The position numbers were made by a program, and so were the translations under genes. A stretch of 7,686 nucleotides of DNA from NCBI GenBank assembly GCA_035633075.1, contig DASQFQ010000181.1, positions 1-7,686 on the forward strand, given 5' to 3'. The stretch's first letter is position 1. Every line of letters starts with the position of its first letter. This document shows positions 1 to 5,003 of the stretch, one piece after another. Below the pieces are notes generated by a model. That model did not search any database. It was not told the DNA's origin and was given only the letters and a program-made list of their open reading frames with translations. The DNA comes from DASQFQ01 sp035633075. Lineage in GTDB: Bacteria > Actinomycetota > Thermoleophilia > Solirubrobacterales > Solirubrobacteraceae.

Positions 1-152
1 GGGTCCAGCACCGCGATCTCGCCCCCCACGCACACCTGCACGAGGCACAGCAGGGGGCGGTAGCGGCCCTCGGGCATGAACTCCGTGTCGAGGCCGACGC
101 GGCGCTCGCGCCCCGCACGCTCGGCCAGGCGACTGACCTCACTGGAGTCCAA
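1..152 (-). CDS. rnd: Ribonuclease D, N-terminal part (cut by window edge)
   Basis: This is the first 50 codons of a DEDD-family 3'-5' exoribonuclease of the RNase D type, which trims the 3' ends of tRNA precursors and other stable RNAs using two metal ions. The protein reads VGLDTEF at residues 19-25, the family's first exonuclease motif with metal ligands Asp22 and Glu24. It continues into YRPLLCLVQV at 31-40, the usual strand after that motif. The remaining motifs and any HRDC domain lie beyond position 1. I chose the TTG at 152-150 because AGGGAG (165-160) sits 7 nt upstream and no ATG lies nearby in frame. The start overlaps the 3' end of the upstream dehydrogenase remnant by 14 nt, so translation may be coupled. 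The family is clear; the exact start is likely. Confidence 0.85.
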   Translation of the reverse strand, partial: MDSSEVSRLAERAGRERRVGLDTEFMPEGRYRPLLCLVQVCVGGEIAVLD

Positions 153-492
153 GCTGCTTCTCCCTGCGCTCGGCAGGCCAGGCCGGCCGCATGCCCGCCG
201 ACTCGTACCGGCGCACCGCGCCGGCGTAGGCGCCGTAGCCCACGCCGCCCTCCCCAGGCCCCGGGAACCGCGTGCGCAGGAACGCGTCCCACGCCCGATC
301 CGGGAGCAGCGCGTGCGGCGCCAGGATCGCGCGCACGGACGGCGTGACGAGGAGGTCCGCGAGCGTCTCGGGACGCCGGGCGGTGGCGTAGACAGTCCAG
401 CCGGCGCCTGCGAGCCGTTCGGCGGTGGCGTTGCCGCTGCCGCTGGAGCAGCCCGTGACCAGCACGACCCCGGAGCGGGTGGAAGGGGACAT
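139..492 (-). pseudogene. Short-chain dehydrogenase remnant with in-frame internal deletion
   Basis: The open frame encodes 117 residues from the ATG at 492-490. Its first 48 residues are a normal SDR start: strand GVVLVTG, the cofactor loop TGCSSGSG (TGxxxGxG) at about 13-20, then ATAERLAGAGWTVYATARRP. At about residue 48 (near nt 348-352) it jumps to VTPSVRAILAPHALLPDRAWD, which matches the C-terminal part of the roughly 280-residue SDRs carrying the TGCSSGIG loop. About 150-200 residues are missing, including the NNAG motif, the catalytic Ser and the YxxxK pair, so it cannot be an active dehydrogenase. After FPGPG, an unusual tail of about 35 residues runs to the TGA at 141-139, overlapping the RNase D start. 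The frame is intact across the junction. A longer frame begins at 585, but its extra N-terminus is not SDR-like. It could be expressed as a small nucleotide-binding protein, but a relic is more likely. The missing length is estimated from memory of the family. Confidence 0.72.
160..165 (-). promoter_or_regulatory. Ribosome binding site of the RNase D gene
   Basis: AGGGAG on the minus strand lies 7 nt before the TTG at 152-150. It is the clearest Shine-Dalgarno sequence in the window and decides the start of the RNase D gene. It lies inside the C-terminal coding part of the upstream dehydrogenase remnant. Confidence 0.65.
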
Positions 493-505
493 TGACCTGA
501 AACTA

Positions 506-669
506 TTGGAACCTGTCCCCCGCGCGGCACCTCGACCGCCTGTCCGCCATCGACGAGGGCTCATCGCGCAGGAGAAGCCCAACACCCCACAGCCGGCGAC
601 CGCGCGCTGGCCGTGGCGATCATGTCCTACGACGGCGGCATGAACTTCGGCCAGCTTGCAACTAGCTGA
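506..669 (+). pseudogene. Wax ester synthase/diacylglycerol acyltransferase remnant (both ends, no middle)
   Basis: Two short pieces in different frames resemble the two ends of a WS/DGAT, an enzyme of about 450-500 residues that makes wax esters and triacylglycerol for storage. Positions 528-566 encode HLDRLSAIDEGSS, like the family's opening (H)LDRLSxxD. Positions 598-666 encode DRALAVAIMSYDGGMNFGQL plus ATS, like the late VxSYxGxxxFGL strand of the C-terminal domain, then TGA at 667-669. The HHxxxDG acyltransferase motif and the whole middle are absent. A TTG at 506 would read into HLDRLSAID if the five-C run at 517-521 were one base shorter, so the start also looks frameshifted. The last bases overlap the end of the convergent L,D-transpeptidase gene. 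The assignment rests on two short matches and should be tested by translated search. Confidence 0.55.
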
Positions 670-1639
670 TGAGGACGGGCGTGCCGATCGGCACGCGCGG
701 ATACAGGTCGATGACGTCGGGCACGTGCATCCGGATGCACCCGTGCGACGCGCGGCTCCCGATCGAGTAGGCGGCGCCCGTGCCGTGGATGCCGACGCCG
801 TTGGCGATCCCGAGCCAGCGCGCCTTGAGCGGGTTCAGGGGCGAGCCGCCCGGCACCGTCGTCCCCGCGAAGAGCCCGGCCCACGGCCTGTTGGGCGCGC
901 TCCAGCTCGGATTGACCTGCTTGTTCTGGATCCGGTGGCGGCCGGAGGGGGTGTCATAGCCGGCGGCCCCGACCGCGATGCCGTAGCTCTTGGAGAACTT
1001 CAGCCGCTTGAACAGGCGCAGCTTGAAGCTCGACCGGTCGATCGTGATGATGGTCGGGTAGACCTTGGCGAGGTCGTTGGCGTTGACCCTGGCCCGCAGC
1101 ACCGTGCGCTTCGGGAGCAGCTTGCGCGCGGCGGCGGGGGCGACGAGCGTCTGCTCGATCAACGCGCGCAGCTTGGCGGCGTCGAGGGCGCGGCCGGTCC
1201 GCGAGCGCTTGCGGTAGATCCTGCGCACCGTGATCCGGACGGCGGCGTCCCGCGGGGCCAGGTAGGCGGCCCGGACGACGCCCTTGGCGAAGTCCCGCAC
1301 CGCGGCCCGCCCGAAGCGCACGGCTAGCTGCACGTCGACGGCGGAGTTCGTGCGACCGGCGTAGTAGGCGCGCTTGGCGGTGCGCAGGGCGTCGAACTCG
1401 AAGCCGATGCGCTTCATGGTCAGCCGGACGCGACGCCCGGCCACGTGCACCGCGACGTTGCGCGCCAGGGCGACGCCGGCCGTCTGCTCGAGCCTGGCAG
1501 CCGCCTCCGGCACGGTCAGGTTGCCGACGTCGATCCCGCCGGCCTTGGCCCCGGGCGCGATCCGCTGCTCCTGCGAGGCTGCGGGGGCCGCGGCGGCGAG
1601 GAGGAGCAGCACCGGGAGCAGCGCGACGGCCCGTCTCAT
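662..1639 (-). CDS. Secreted L,D-transpeptidase (VanW/PG-binding-like N-domain plus YkuD)
   Basis: The 325-residue product is an exported L,D-transpeptidase that should form 3-3 peptide cross-links or attach proteins to peptidoglycan outside the membrane. Residues 1-22 are a signal peptide (MRR, then a Leu/Ala-rich core, A-x-A-type end). Residues about 33-100 resemble the PG_binding_4/VanW-type domain, beginning GGIDVGNLTVPEAAARL. The YkuD catalytic domain spans about 195-325, starting TIITIDRSSFKLRLF. It holds the active-site signature: His285 in HGTG, then SHGCIRM with His299 and nucleophile Cys301, so it appears active. The ATG at 1639-1637 puts the signal peptide at the start. No Shine-Dalgarno is visible, but TACCCT lies 8 nt upstream, as in other leaderless starts here. 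The gene follows the hydrolase by 39 nt and may be co-transcribed as well as having its own promoter. Confidence 0.93.
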   Translation of the reverse strand: MRRAVALLPVLLLLAAAAPAASQEQRIAPGAKAGGIDVGNLTVPEAAARLEQTAGVALARNVAVHVAGRRVRLTMKRIGFEFDALRTAKRAYYAGRTNSAVDVQLAVRFGRAAVRDFAKGVVRAAYLAPRDAAVRITVRRIYRKRSRTGRALDAAKLRALIEQTLVAPAAARKLLPKRTVLRARVNANDLAKVYPTIITIDRSSFKLRLFKRLKFSKSYGIAVGAAGYDTPSGRHRIQNKQVNPSWSAPNRPWAGLFAGTTVPGGSPLNPLKARWLGIANGVGIHGTGAAYSIGSRASHGCIRMHVPDVIDLYPRVPIGTPVLIS

Positions 1640-1647
1640 GGCGGGGA

Positions 1648-1653
1648 AGGGTA
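1648..1653 (-). promoter_or_regulatory. Possible -10 box for a leaderless L,D-transpeptidase mRNA
   Basis: TACCCT (TANNNT) on the minus strand ends 8 nt before the ATG of the L,D-transpeptidase, which would put the transcription start at or within 1-2 nt of the start codon. No good -35 is visible. It is supported by the same arrangement at four other genes in this window. Confidence 0.4.
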
Positions 1654-1678
1654 GTTGCTCAGGCAGCGGAAGCCGGCG

Positions 1679-2536
1679 TCATGCCGCCTCGGCCGTCGCG
1701 GCCGAGAAGTCCAGCAGCAGCTCGAGCAGGCGCTCGGTGGCCTCGAGCTGGGGGCAGTGCCCGACGCCCTCGAGCAGCTCCACGCGCGTGTCGGGCGATG
1801 CGTCCAGCAGAACCCGGGCGCCGGCGTGCGGGACCATCCGGTCGCGCGTGCCCCACACGAGCAGGACGGGGCATTGGATCAGCGCGAAGTCGAAGGGCGG
1901 CGTGGCCAGCTCGGGCAGCAGCCGACGGCCCGATTCCAGCAGCGCGGCGACCTGGGTCCGGCTCGCGTGGTGGGCGGTGAACGCGGCCACCACCGCGGCC
2001 TCGGCGGCGCGTGGCTTGGCGAACACAAGCTGGCGGTAGGCCTCGCCGACCATCGCGCGCAGGATCGGCGACGCGATCGGCAGCGGCAACGCGAGCAGCC
2101 GGCGGACGAGCGGATCTCGCTCGACCAGCTCGAACCAGCGTGGCATCTCGAGCCCCGCGGGGGCCACCGGAACCACCCCGGCCAGGGGCAGGTCGGCCCG
2201 CTCGGCCAGCCGCAGGGCCGTGACGCCGCCCAGCGAGTTGCCCACGACGACGACCTCTCCGTCCTGGGCCCACTCCTGCACGAGCGTCCCGGCGAACGCG
2301 TCGAGCTGGGGCAGGATCGCGCCGTGGTCCAGCCGCGATGCGCGACCAAAGCCAGGGAGGTCGACGGCCAGCGCGCGCCGGCCGCGGCGGCCCAGCTCGG
2401 ACAGCAGCGGGCGCCAGGTGTCGGCGGAGTCCCCCCAGCCGTGCAGCAGCACGAGGCCCGGCCCGTCGCCCTCGAGCTCGAGGGCGCGCGTCTCGCAGCC
2501 GTCGACGCTCAGGCGGTATTCGAAGAGTGGCTCCAT
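1679..2536 (-). CDS. Alpha/beta hydrolase fold protein
   Basis: A 285-residue cytoplasmic hydrolase of the alpha/beta fold (Abhydrolase_1/6 type); the substrate is unknown. Visible are the oxyanion-loop HGWGDS at 32-37, DLPGFGRA at 59-66, the nucleophile elbow GNSLGG with Ser101, the acid in WGTRDRMVP (Asp232) and the catalytic base in GVGHCPQLE (His260). The triad is complete. A helical cap region lies at about 130-215. This pattern suits esterases, lipases and C-C bond hydrolases, and the sequence alone does not choose between them. I take the ATG at 2536-2534 (MEPLFEYRLSVDG) rather than the in-frame ATG at 2605, because the extra 23 residues do not look like the fold and would cover the likely promoter region. 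A weak GGA lies upstream. No transmembrane segment or signal peptide is visible. It precedes the L,D-transpeptidase gene by 39 nt. Confidence 0.9.
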   Translation of the reverse strand: MEPLFEYRLSVDGCETRALELEGDGPGLVLLHGWGDSADTWRPLLSELGRRGRRALAVDLPGFGRASRLDHGAILPQLDAFAGTLVQEWAQDGEVVVVGNSLGGVTALRLAERADLPLAGVVPVAPAGLEMPRWFELVERDPLVRRLLALPLPIASPILRAMVGEAYRQLVFAKPRAAEAAVVAAFTAHHASRTQVAALLESGRRLLPELATPPFDFALIQCPVLLVWGTRDRMVPHAGARVLLDASPDTRVELLEGVGHCPQLEATERLLELLLDFSAATAEAA

Positions 2537-2682
2537 CGTTTTCCGTGCCCCATCCTTGGGGCGCCTCGTAGCAATTGTAACTACACGGCACAAGGCGTGG
2601 GACATGCGTGGGGACGCCCTCGCGCGGGTGCGTGTCCATCGCGCCCACGGTGCGGGAGGGATTCCGTGGGTAGATTGGCGGC
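2537..2682. promoter_or_regulatory. Divergent intergenic region between hydrolase and EcsC-family gene
   Basis: This 146-nt gap separates two divergent genes and must hold both promoters. An AT-rich island at 2570-2585 stands out against the GC-rich surroundings. It contains the palindrome CAATTG, flanked by GTAG and CTAC arms. On the minus strand it offers TACAAT (2579-2574), a good -10 about 37 nt before the hydrolase ATG, with no clear -35. The island could also bind a regulator. On the plus strand TAGATT (2671-2676) is listed separately. No RNA gene or small open frame with support is seen. Confidence 0.45.
2671..2676 (+). promoter_or_regulatory. -10 box for a leaderless EcsC-family mRNA
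   Basis: TAGATT ends 6 nt before the ATG at 2683, so the transcription start would fall on or next to the start codon. There is no Shine-Dalgarno sequence between them. The -35 region is not recognisable. Confidence 0.5.
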
Positions 2683-3336
2683 ATGTCCACCCTGCCCGAG
2701 CGCGTCGCCCACGACGCTCGCACGCGCGAGCTGCCGCCCGGCCTCTGGGAGCGGCTGCGCTCGGACCCCCTGCGCGCCCCCGAGCACCTCGCGCTCGCCG
2801 CGGCCGAGCGCCATGCCCCGGCGGCGGAGGCGTGGGCGGCGGAGAAGCGGCGCCGCTACGCCCACGGCCCGCGCGAGCTCGCGCTGATGGCCAAGAAGCG
2901 TCACGCCGCGCTCGCGCGCTTCGGCGGGGCCGCGACCGGCGTGGGCGGCATCGTCACGATCGTCCCCGACCTTGCCGCGGCGGCCTGGATCCAGTCGCGG
3001 ATGGTCTTCTTCATCGCCGCCGCCTTCGGCTATGACCCCTACGACCCGATGCGGCCCGCGGAGCTGCTCGTGCTCCAGAGCCTCTACGGGGATCCTCAGA
3101 GCGCCCGCCAGGCGCTCGACGGCGCAGGGAAGACCATGGCCGAGGCGTTCGTCGGCTCGCGCCTGCAGCGTGACGAGGCGCTCGCGACGCACCTCGCCAG
3201 GATGGTCGGCCGCCGCGTGGCCAAGCGCTTCGCCGGCCGCCTCATCCCTTTCGCCGCCATCGCCTTCAATGCGATCGGCAACGAGCGCGAGACTCGCGCG
3301 CTCGCGGACCGCGCGATCGTCTTCTATGGGGGCTAA
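2683..3336 (+). CDS. EcsC family protein
   Basis: The 217-residue product resembles the EcsC family (PF12787), named after the third gene of the Bacillus ecs ABC-transporter locus; its biochemical role is unknown. The family core is seen at residues 82-136: the glycine-rich GAATGVGGIVTIVPDLAAA, followed by AWIQSRMVFFIAAAFGYDP and LLVLQSLYG. The N-terminal 75 residues are charged, helical and rich in Ala and Arg. The C-terminus has another hydrophobic Gly/Ala stretch (GRLIPFAAIAFNAIGN, 185-200). The hydrophobic parts suggest membrane association without clear spanning helices. No ABC transporter genes are adjacent, unlike the ecs locus. The ATG is supported by the TAGATT box 6 nt upstream. The gene ends 7 nt from the stop of the convergent dehydrogenase, with no terminator hairpin between them. 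Confidence 0.85.
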   Translation: MSTLPERVAHDARTRELPPGLWERLRSDPLRAPEHLALAAAERHAPAAEAWAAEKRRRYAHGPRELALMAKKRHAALARFGGAATGVGGIVTIVPDLAAAAWIQSRMVFFIAAAFGYDPYDPMRPAELLVLQSLYGDPQSARQALDGAGKTMAEAFVGSRLQRDEALATHLARMVGRRVAKRFAGRLIPFAAIAFNAIGNERETRALADRAIVFYGG

Positions 3337-3343
3337 TGGTCCA

Positions 3344-3934
3344 CTAGACCTGGAGCTCGGCGCCGTTGACGGCGGCCGAGGCGGGCGAGCAGAGGAAGAG
3401 GATCACCGCGGCGATCCGCTCCGGCGCCACCATCTTCGCGTTCGGCATCGAGGCACGGTTGGCGGGCGTGTCGATCACCGAGGGGACGATCACGTTGCAG
3501 CGCACGCCCTCGGCGGCCAGCGTCCGGGCGAATGCAGCCACCGCGGCCTTGGAGGCCGCATAGGCCGAGGCGCCGGCGAACGGGTTGCGCGCCGCGCCGG
3601 AGGACACGCAGACGACCGCGCCGTCGGGGCTCAACCGTGCGAGCGCCGCCTGAGTGACCAGGTAGGTCGGCCGCAGGTTCAAGGTGAACATCCGCTCGAA
3701 CTCCTCGATCGGCGTCTCGGCGACCGGCTGCCCCGCGGCGAAGCCGCCGACGAGGTTGACCACGGCGTCCAGCGGCCCCGCCGCCTCGACGACCCGGCGC
3801 ACCGCGGCGGGGTCGGTGAGGTCGGCCTCGGCGCGCGTGGGCGCGGCCACCCGCCACCCCTCGGCCTGGAACGCCTCGACCACGGCCACTCCCAGTCCGC
3901 CGTGGCCTCCGGTGATCAGCGCGCTTCGTTGCAT
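3344..3934 (-). CDS. Short-chain dehydrogenase/reductase (classical SDR)
   Basis: The 196-residue product is a cytoplasmic NAD(P)-dependent oxidoreductase; the substrate is unknown. All classical landmarks are present: the cofactor loop TGGHGGLG at 8-15, the structural motif VVNLVGG at 59-65 (a variant of NNAG), active-site Asn86 in FTLNL, catalytic Ser112 in VSSGAA, and Tyr125 and Lys129 in YAASK. It is shorter than the usual 240-260 residues, with short loops and an end at VNGAELQV, where most relatives run a few residues further. I favour the ATG at 3934-3932 over the GTG at 3943. A TTGACG/17 nt/TAAAGA promoter (3975-3947) would start transcription at about 3940, inside or after that GTG, and MQRSALITGG is a typical SDR opening. 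Unlike the dehydrogenase relic at 139-492, this one looks fully functional. Confidence 0.9.
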   Translation of the reverse strand: MQRSALITGGHGGLGVAVVEAFQAEGWRVAAPTRAEADLTDPAAVRRVVEAAGPLDAVVNLVGGFAAGQPVAETPIEEFERMFTLNLRPTYLVTQAALARLSPDGAVVCVSSGAARNPFAGASAYAASKAAVAAFARTLAAEGVRCNVIVPSVIDTPANRASMPNAKMVAPERIAAVILFLCSPASAAVNGAELQV

Positions 3935-3956
3935 CGTCCGCACCCGTCTTTAGCGT
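3929..3956 (+). promoter_or_regulatory. Promoter of the YhaM-type exoribonuclease gene
   Basis: TTGCAT (3929-3934), a 16-nt spacer and TAGCGT (3951-3956) lie on the plus strand, 8 nt before the GTG at 3965. The predicted transcription start is at or just before the start codon, and no Shine-Dalgarno is present. The -35 covers the start codon of the divergent SDR gene. Confidence 0.45.
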
Positions 3957-3975
3957 TTTGAACCGTGCTCGTCAA
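3947..3975 (-). promoter_or_regulatory. Promoter of the intact SDR gene
   Basis: The minus strand has TTGACG (3975-3970, five of six consensus bases), a 17-nt spacer and TAAAGA (3952-3947). The predicted start at about 3940 leaves only a few leader bases before the ATG at 3934. It overlaps the -10 and start codon of the divergent exoribonuclease gene, so the two could interfere. Confidence 0.45.
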
Positions 3976-4921
3976 CCAGCTCATCGACGGCCAGGAGGTC
4001 GACCAGGTCCTCCTCGTCCGCGAGCGCGAGCTGCGCTCCAAGCGCGATGGCGGCGAATACCTCAAGCTCGGGCTCGGTGACCGCACCGGGTCTGTCTCGG
4101 CGATGGTGTGGGACGGTGTCGCCGCCCTCGCTTCGGTATGCGAGGCGGGGGCCGCCGTGCGCGTCGCGGGCCGCTACTGCGTGCATCCGCGCTACGGCCC
4201 ACAGATCGCCCTGCGCTCGCTGCGCGCAGCCGAGCCGCACGAGTACGCCTTCGACGACCTGCTCGACGGGCCGCCACGCTCGGCCGACCAGATGGAGACC
4301 GACCTGCGCGCGCTGGTCGACACGATCCAGAACCCCCACCTGCGCGGCCTGCTCGACTCCCTGTTCGGGCCCGGCGCCGACACCTGGCGCCAGTTCCGAG
4401 ACGCGCCGGCGGCCAAGTACTACCACCAGGCCTACCGCCATGGACTGCTCGAGCACTGCCTGTCGGTGGCGCAGTCGGTGTCGGCCATCTCCGCCACGTT
4501 CCCGGGAATCGACCGCGAGGTGGCGGTGACCGGCGCCCTGCTGCACGACATCGGCAAGCTCGACGCCTACGCCGCGAGCGCGACGGCGATCGAGATGACC
4601 GACCTGGGCAAGCTGCAGGGCGAGATCCCGCTCGGCTACTACCGCGTGCGCCGGCTGATCGAGGACCTGCCCGGCTTCCCGCCCGACCTGGGCGCCGCCG
4701 TGCTGCACATCATCCTCTCCCATCACGGGGCGCTCGAGCACGGCTCGCCGGTCGTGCCCTGCACGCGCGAGGCCACGCTCGTGCACATGATCGACAACCT
4801 CGGGGGCCGCCTGGGCTCCTTCGACCGGCTCGAGAAGGAGCTGCCGCAGGGCAGCCAGTGGTCGGCGTTCGACCGCGCGCTCGGCGGCGGCGCCTACTTC
4901 GCGGCGCGCCAAGCCGCCTAG
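3965..4921 (+). CDS. yhaM: YhaM-type 3'-5' exoribonuclease (OB-fold plus HD domain)
   Basis: The 318-residue product matches Bacillus YhaM (about 314 residues) in length and layout. YhaM is a metal-dependent 3'-5' exoribonuclease that shortens RNA in the cytoplasm. Residues about 10-90 form an OB-fold nucleic-acid-binding domain (LRSKRDGGEYLKLGLGDRTG, then MVWDG). An HD-type domain follows, with His159 and His164 in YRHGLLEHCLSVA, the HD pair His194-Asp195 in LLHDIGKLD, His253-His254 in SHHG, and Asp277 in HMIDNLGG. The metal site looks complete. The GTG start is preceded by a TAGCGT box at 8 nt and gives the expected N-terminus (LVNQLIDGQEVDQVLLV). It is followed after 82 nt by the WYL regulator. 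Activity on RNA is inferred from the family; a nucleotide phosphohydrolase role cannot be excluded. Confidence 0.83.
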   Translation: MLVNQLIDGQEVDQVLLVRERELRSKRDGGEYLKLGLGDRTGSVSAMVWDGVAALASVCEAGAAVRVAGRYCVHPRYGPQIALRSLRAAEPHEYAFDDLLDGPPRSADQMETDLRALVDTIQNPHLRGLLDSLFGPGADTWRQFRDAPAAKYYHQAYRHGLLEHCLSVAQSVSAISATFPGIDREVAVTGALLHDIGKLDAYAASATAIEMTDLGKLQGEIPLGYYRVRRLIEDLPGFPPDLGAAVLHIILSHHGALEHGSPVVPCTREATLVHMIDNLGGRLGSFDRLEKELPQGSQWSAFDRALGGGAYFAARQAA

Positions 4922-4942
4922 GCGGGTCCAGAACCCCGCAAT

Positions 4943-4963
4943 TTGGCGCAATCCGAGCGCCAA
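4943..4963. repeat. Perfect 7-bp inverted repeat between exoribonuclease and WYL regulator
   Basis: TTGGCGC (4943-4949) and GCGCCAA (4957-4963) are perfect reverse complements around a 7-nt spacer, AATCCGA. The repeat lies 21 nt after the exoribonuclease stop and about 28 nt before the -10 box of the WYL gene. No T-run follows, so it is a weak terminator candidate. Its position just upstream of the expected -35 suits an operator, perhaps for the WYL regulator itself. Confidence 0.45.
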
Positions 4964-4990
4964 CCGGCGGTGCCGGAGGCACGGCGCGAC

Positions 4991-4996
4991 TAAGGT
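4991..4996 (+). promoter_or_regulatory. -10 box for a leaderless WYL regulator mRNA
   Basis: TAAGGT ends 7 nt before the GTG at 5004, with no Shine-Dalgarno between. This fits leaderless transcription and supports the GTG as the start. A -35 is not clear, and I do not see a TTGTCRGTG-type RecA-NDp element at the expected spacing. Confidence 0.48.
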
Positions 4997-5003
4997 TTCG
5001 CTC

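Noticed and set aside
495..515. Direct repeat ACCTG at 495-499 and 511-515 between the two pseudogene starts
   Set aside because: It is five bases only, 16 bp apart. It could be an operator half-site pair but is well within chance expectation.
1655..2887. 410-codon plus-strand open frame running across the hydrolase and into the EcsC-family gene
   Set aside because: It is antisense to a hydrolase with a full catalytic triad and out of frame with the EcsC gene. Its composition (Arg/Gln/Gly/Ala-rich) matches a shadow frame.
3334..3346. Imperfect dyad TAATGGTCCACTA between the convergent EcsC and SDR stops
   Set aside because: The arms are about six bases with a mismatch and consist mostly of the two opposed stop codons (TAA and CTA). 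It is too weak to be a terminator.
4460..4490. TGTCGGTG and GTCGGTG words resembling the PafBC (RecA-NDp) recognition motif
   Set aside because: They lie inside the exoribonuclease coding sequence, without a TANNNT box at the required spacing. They are probably codon coincidences.
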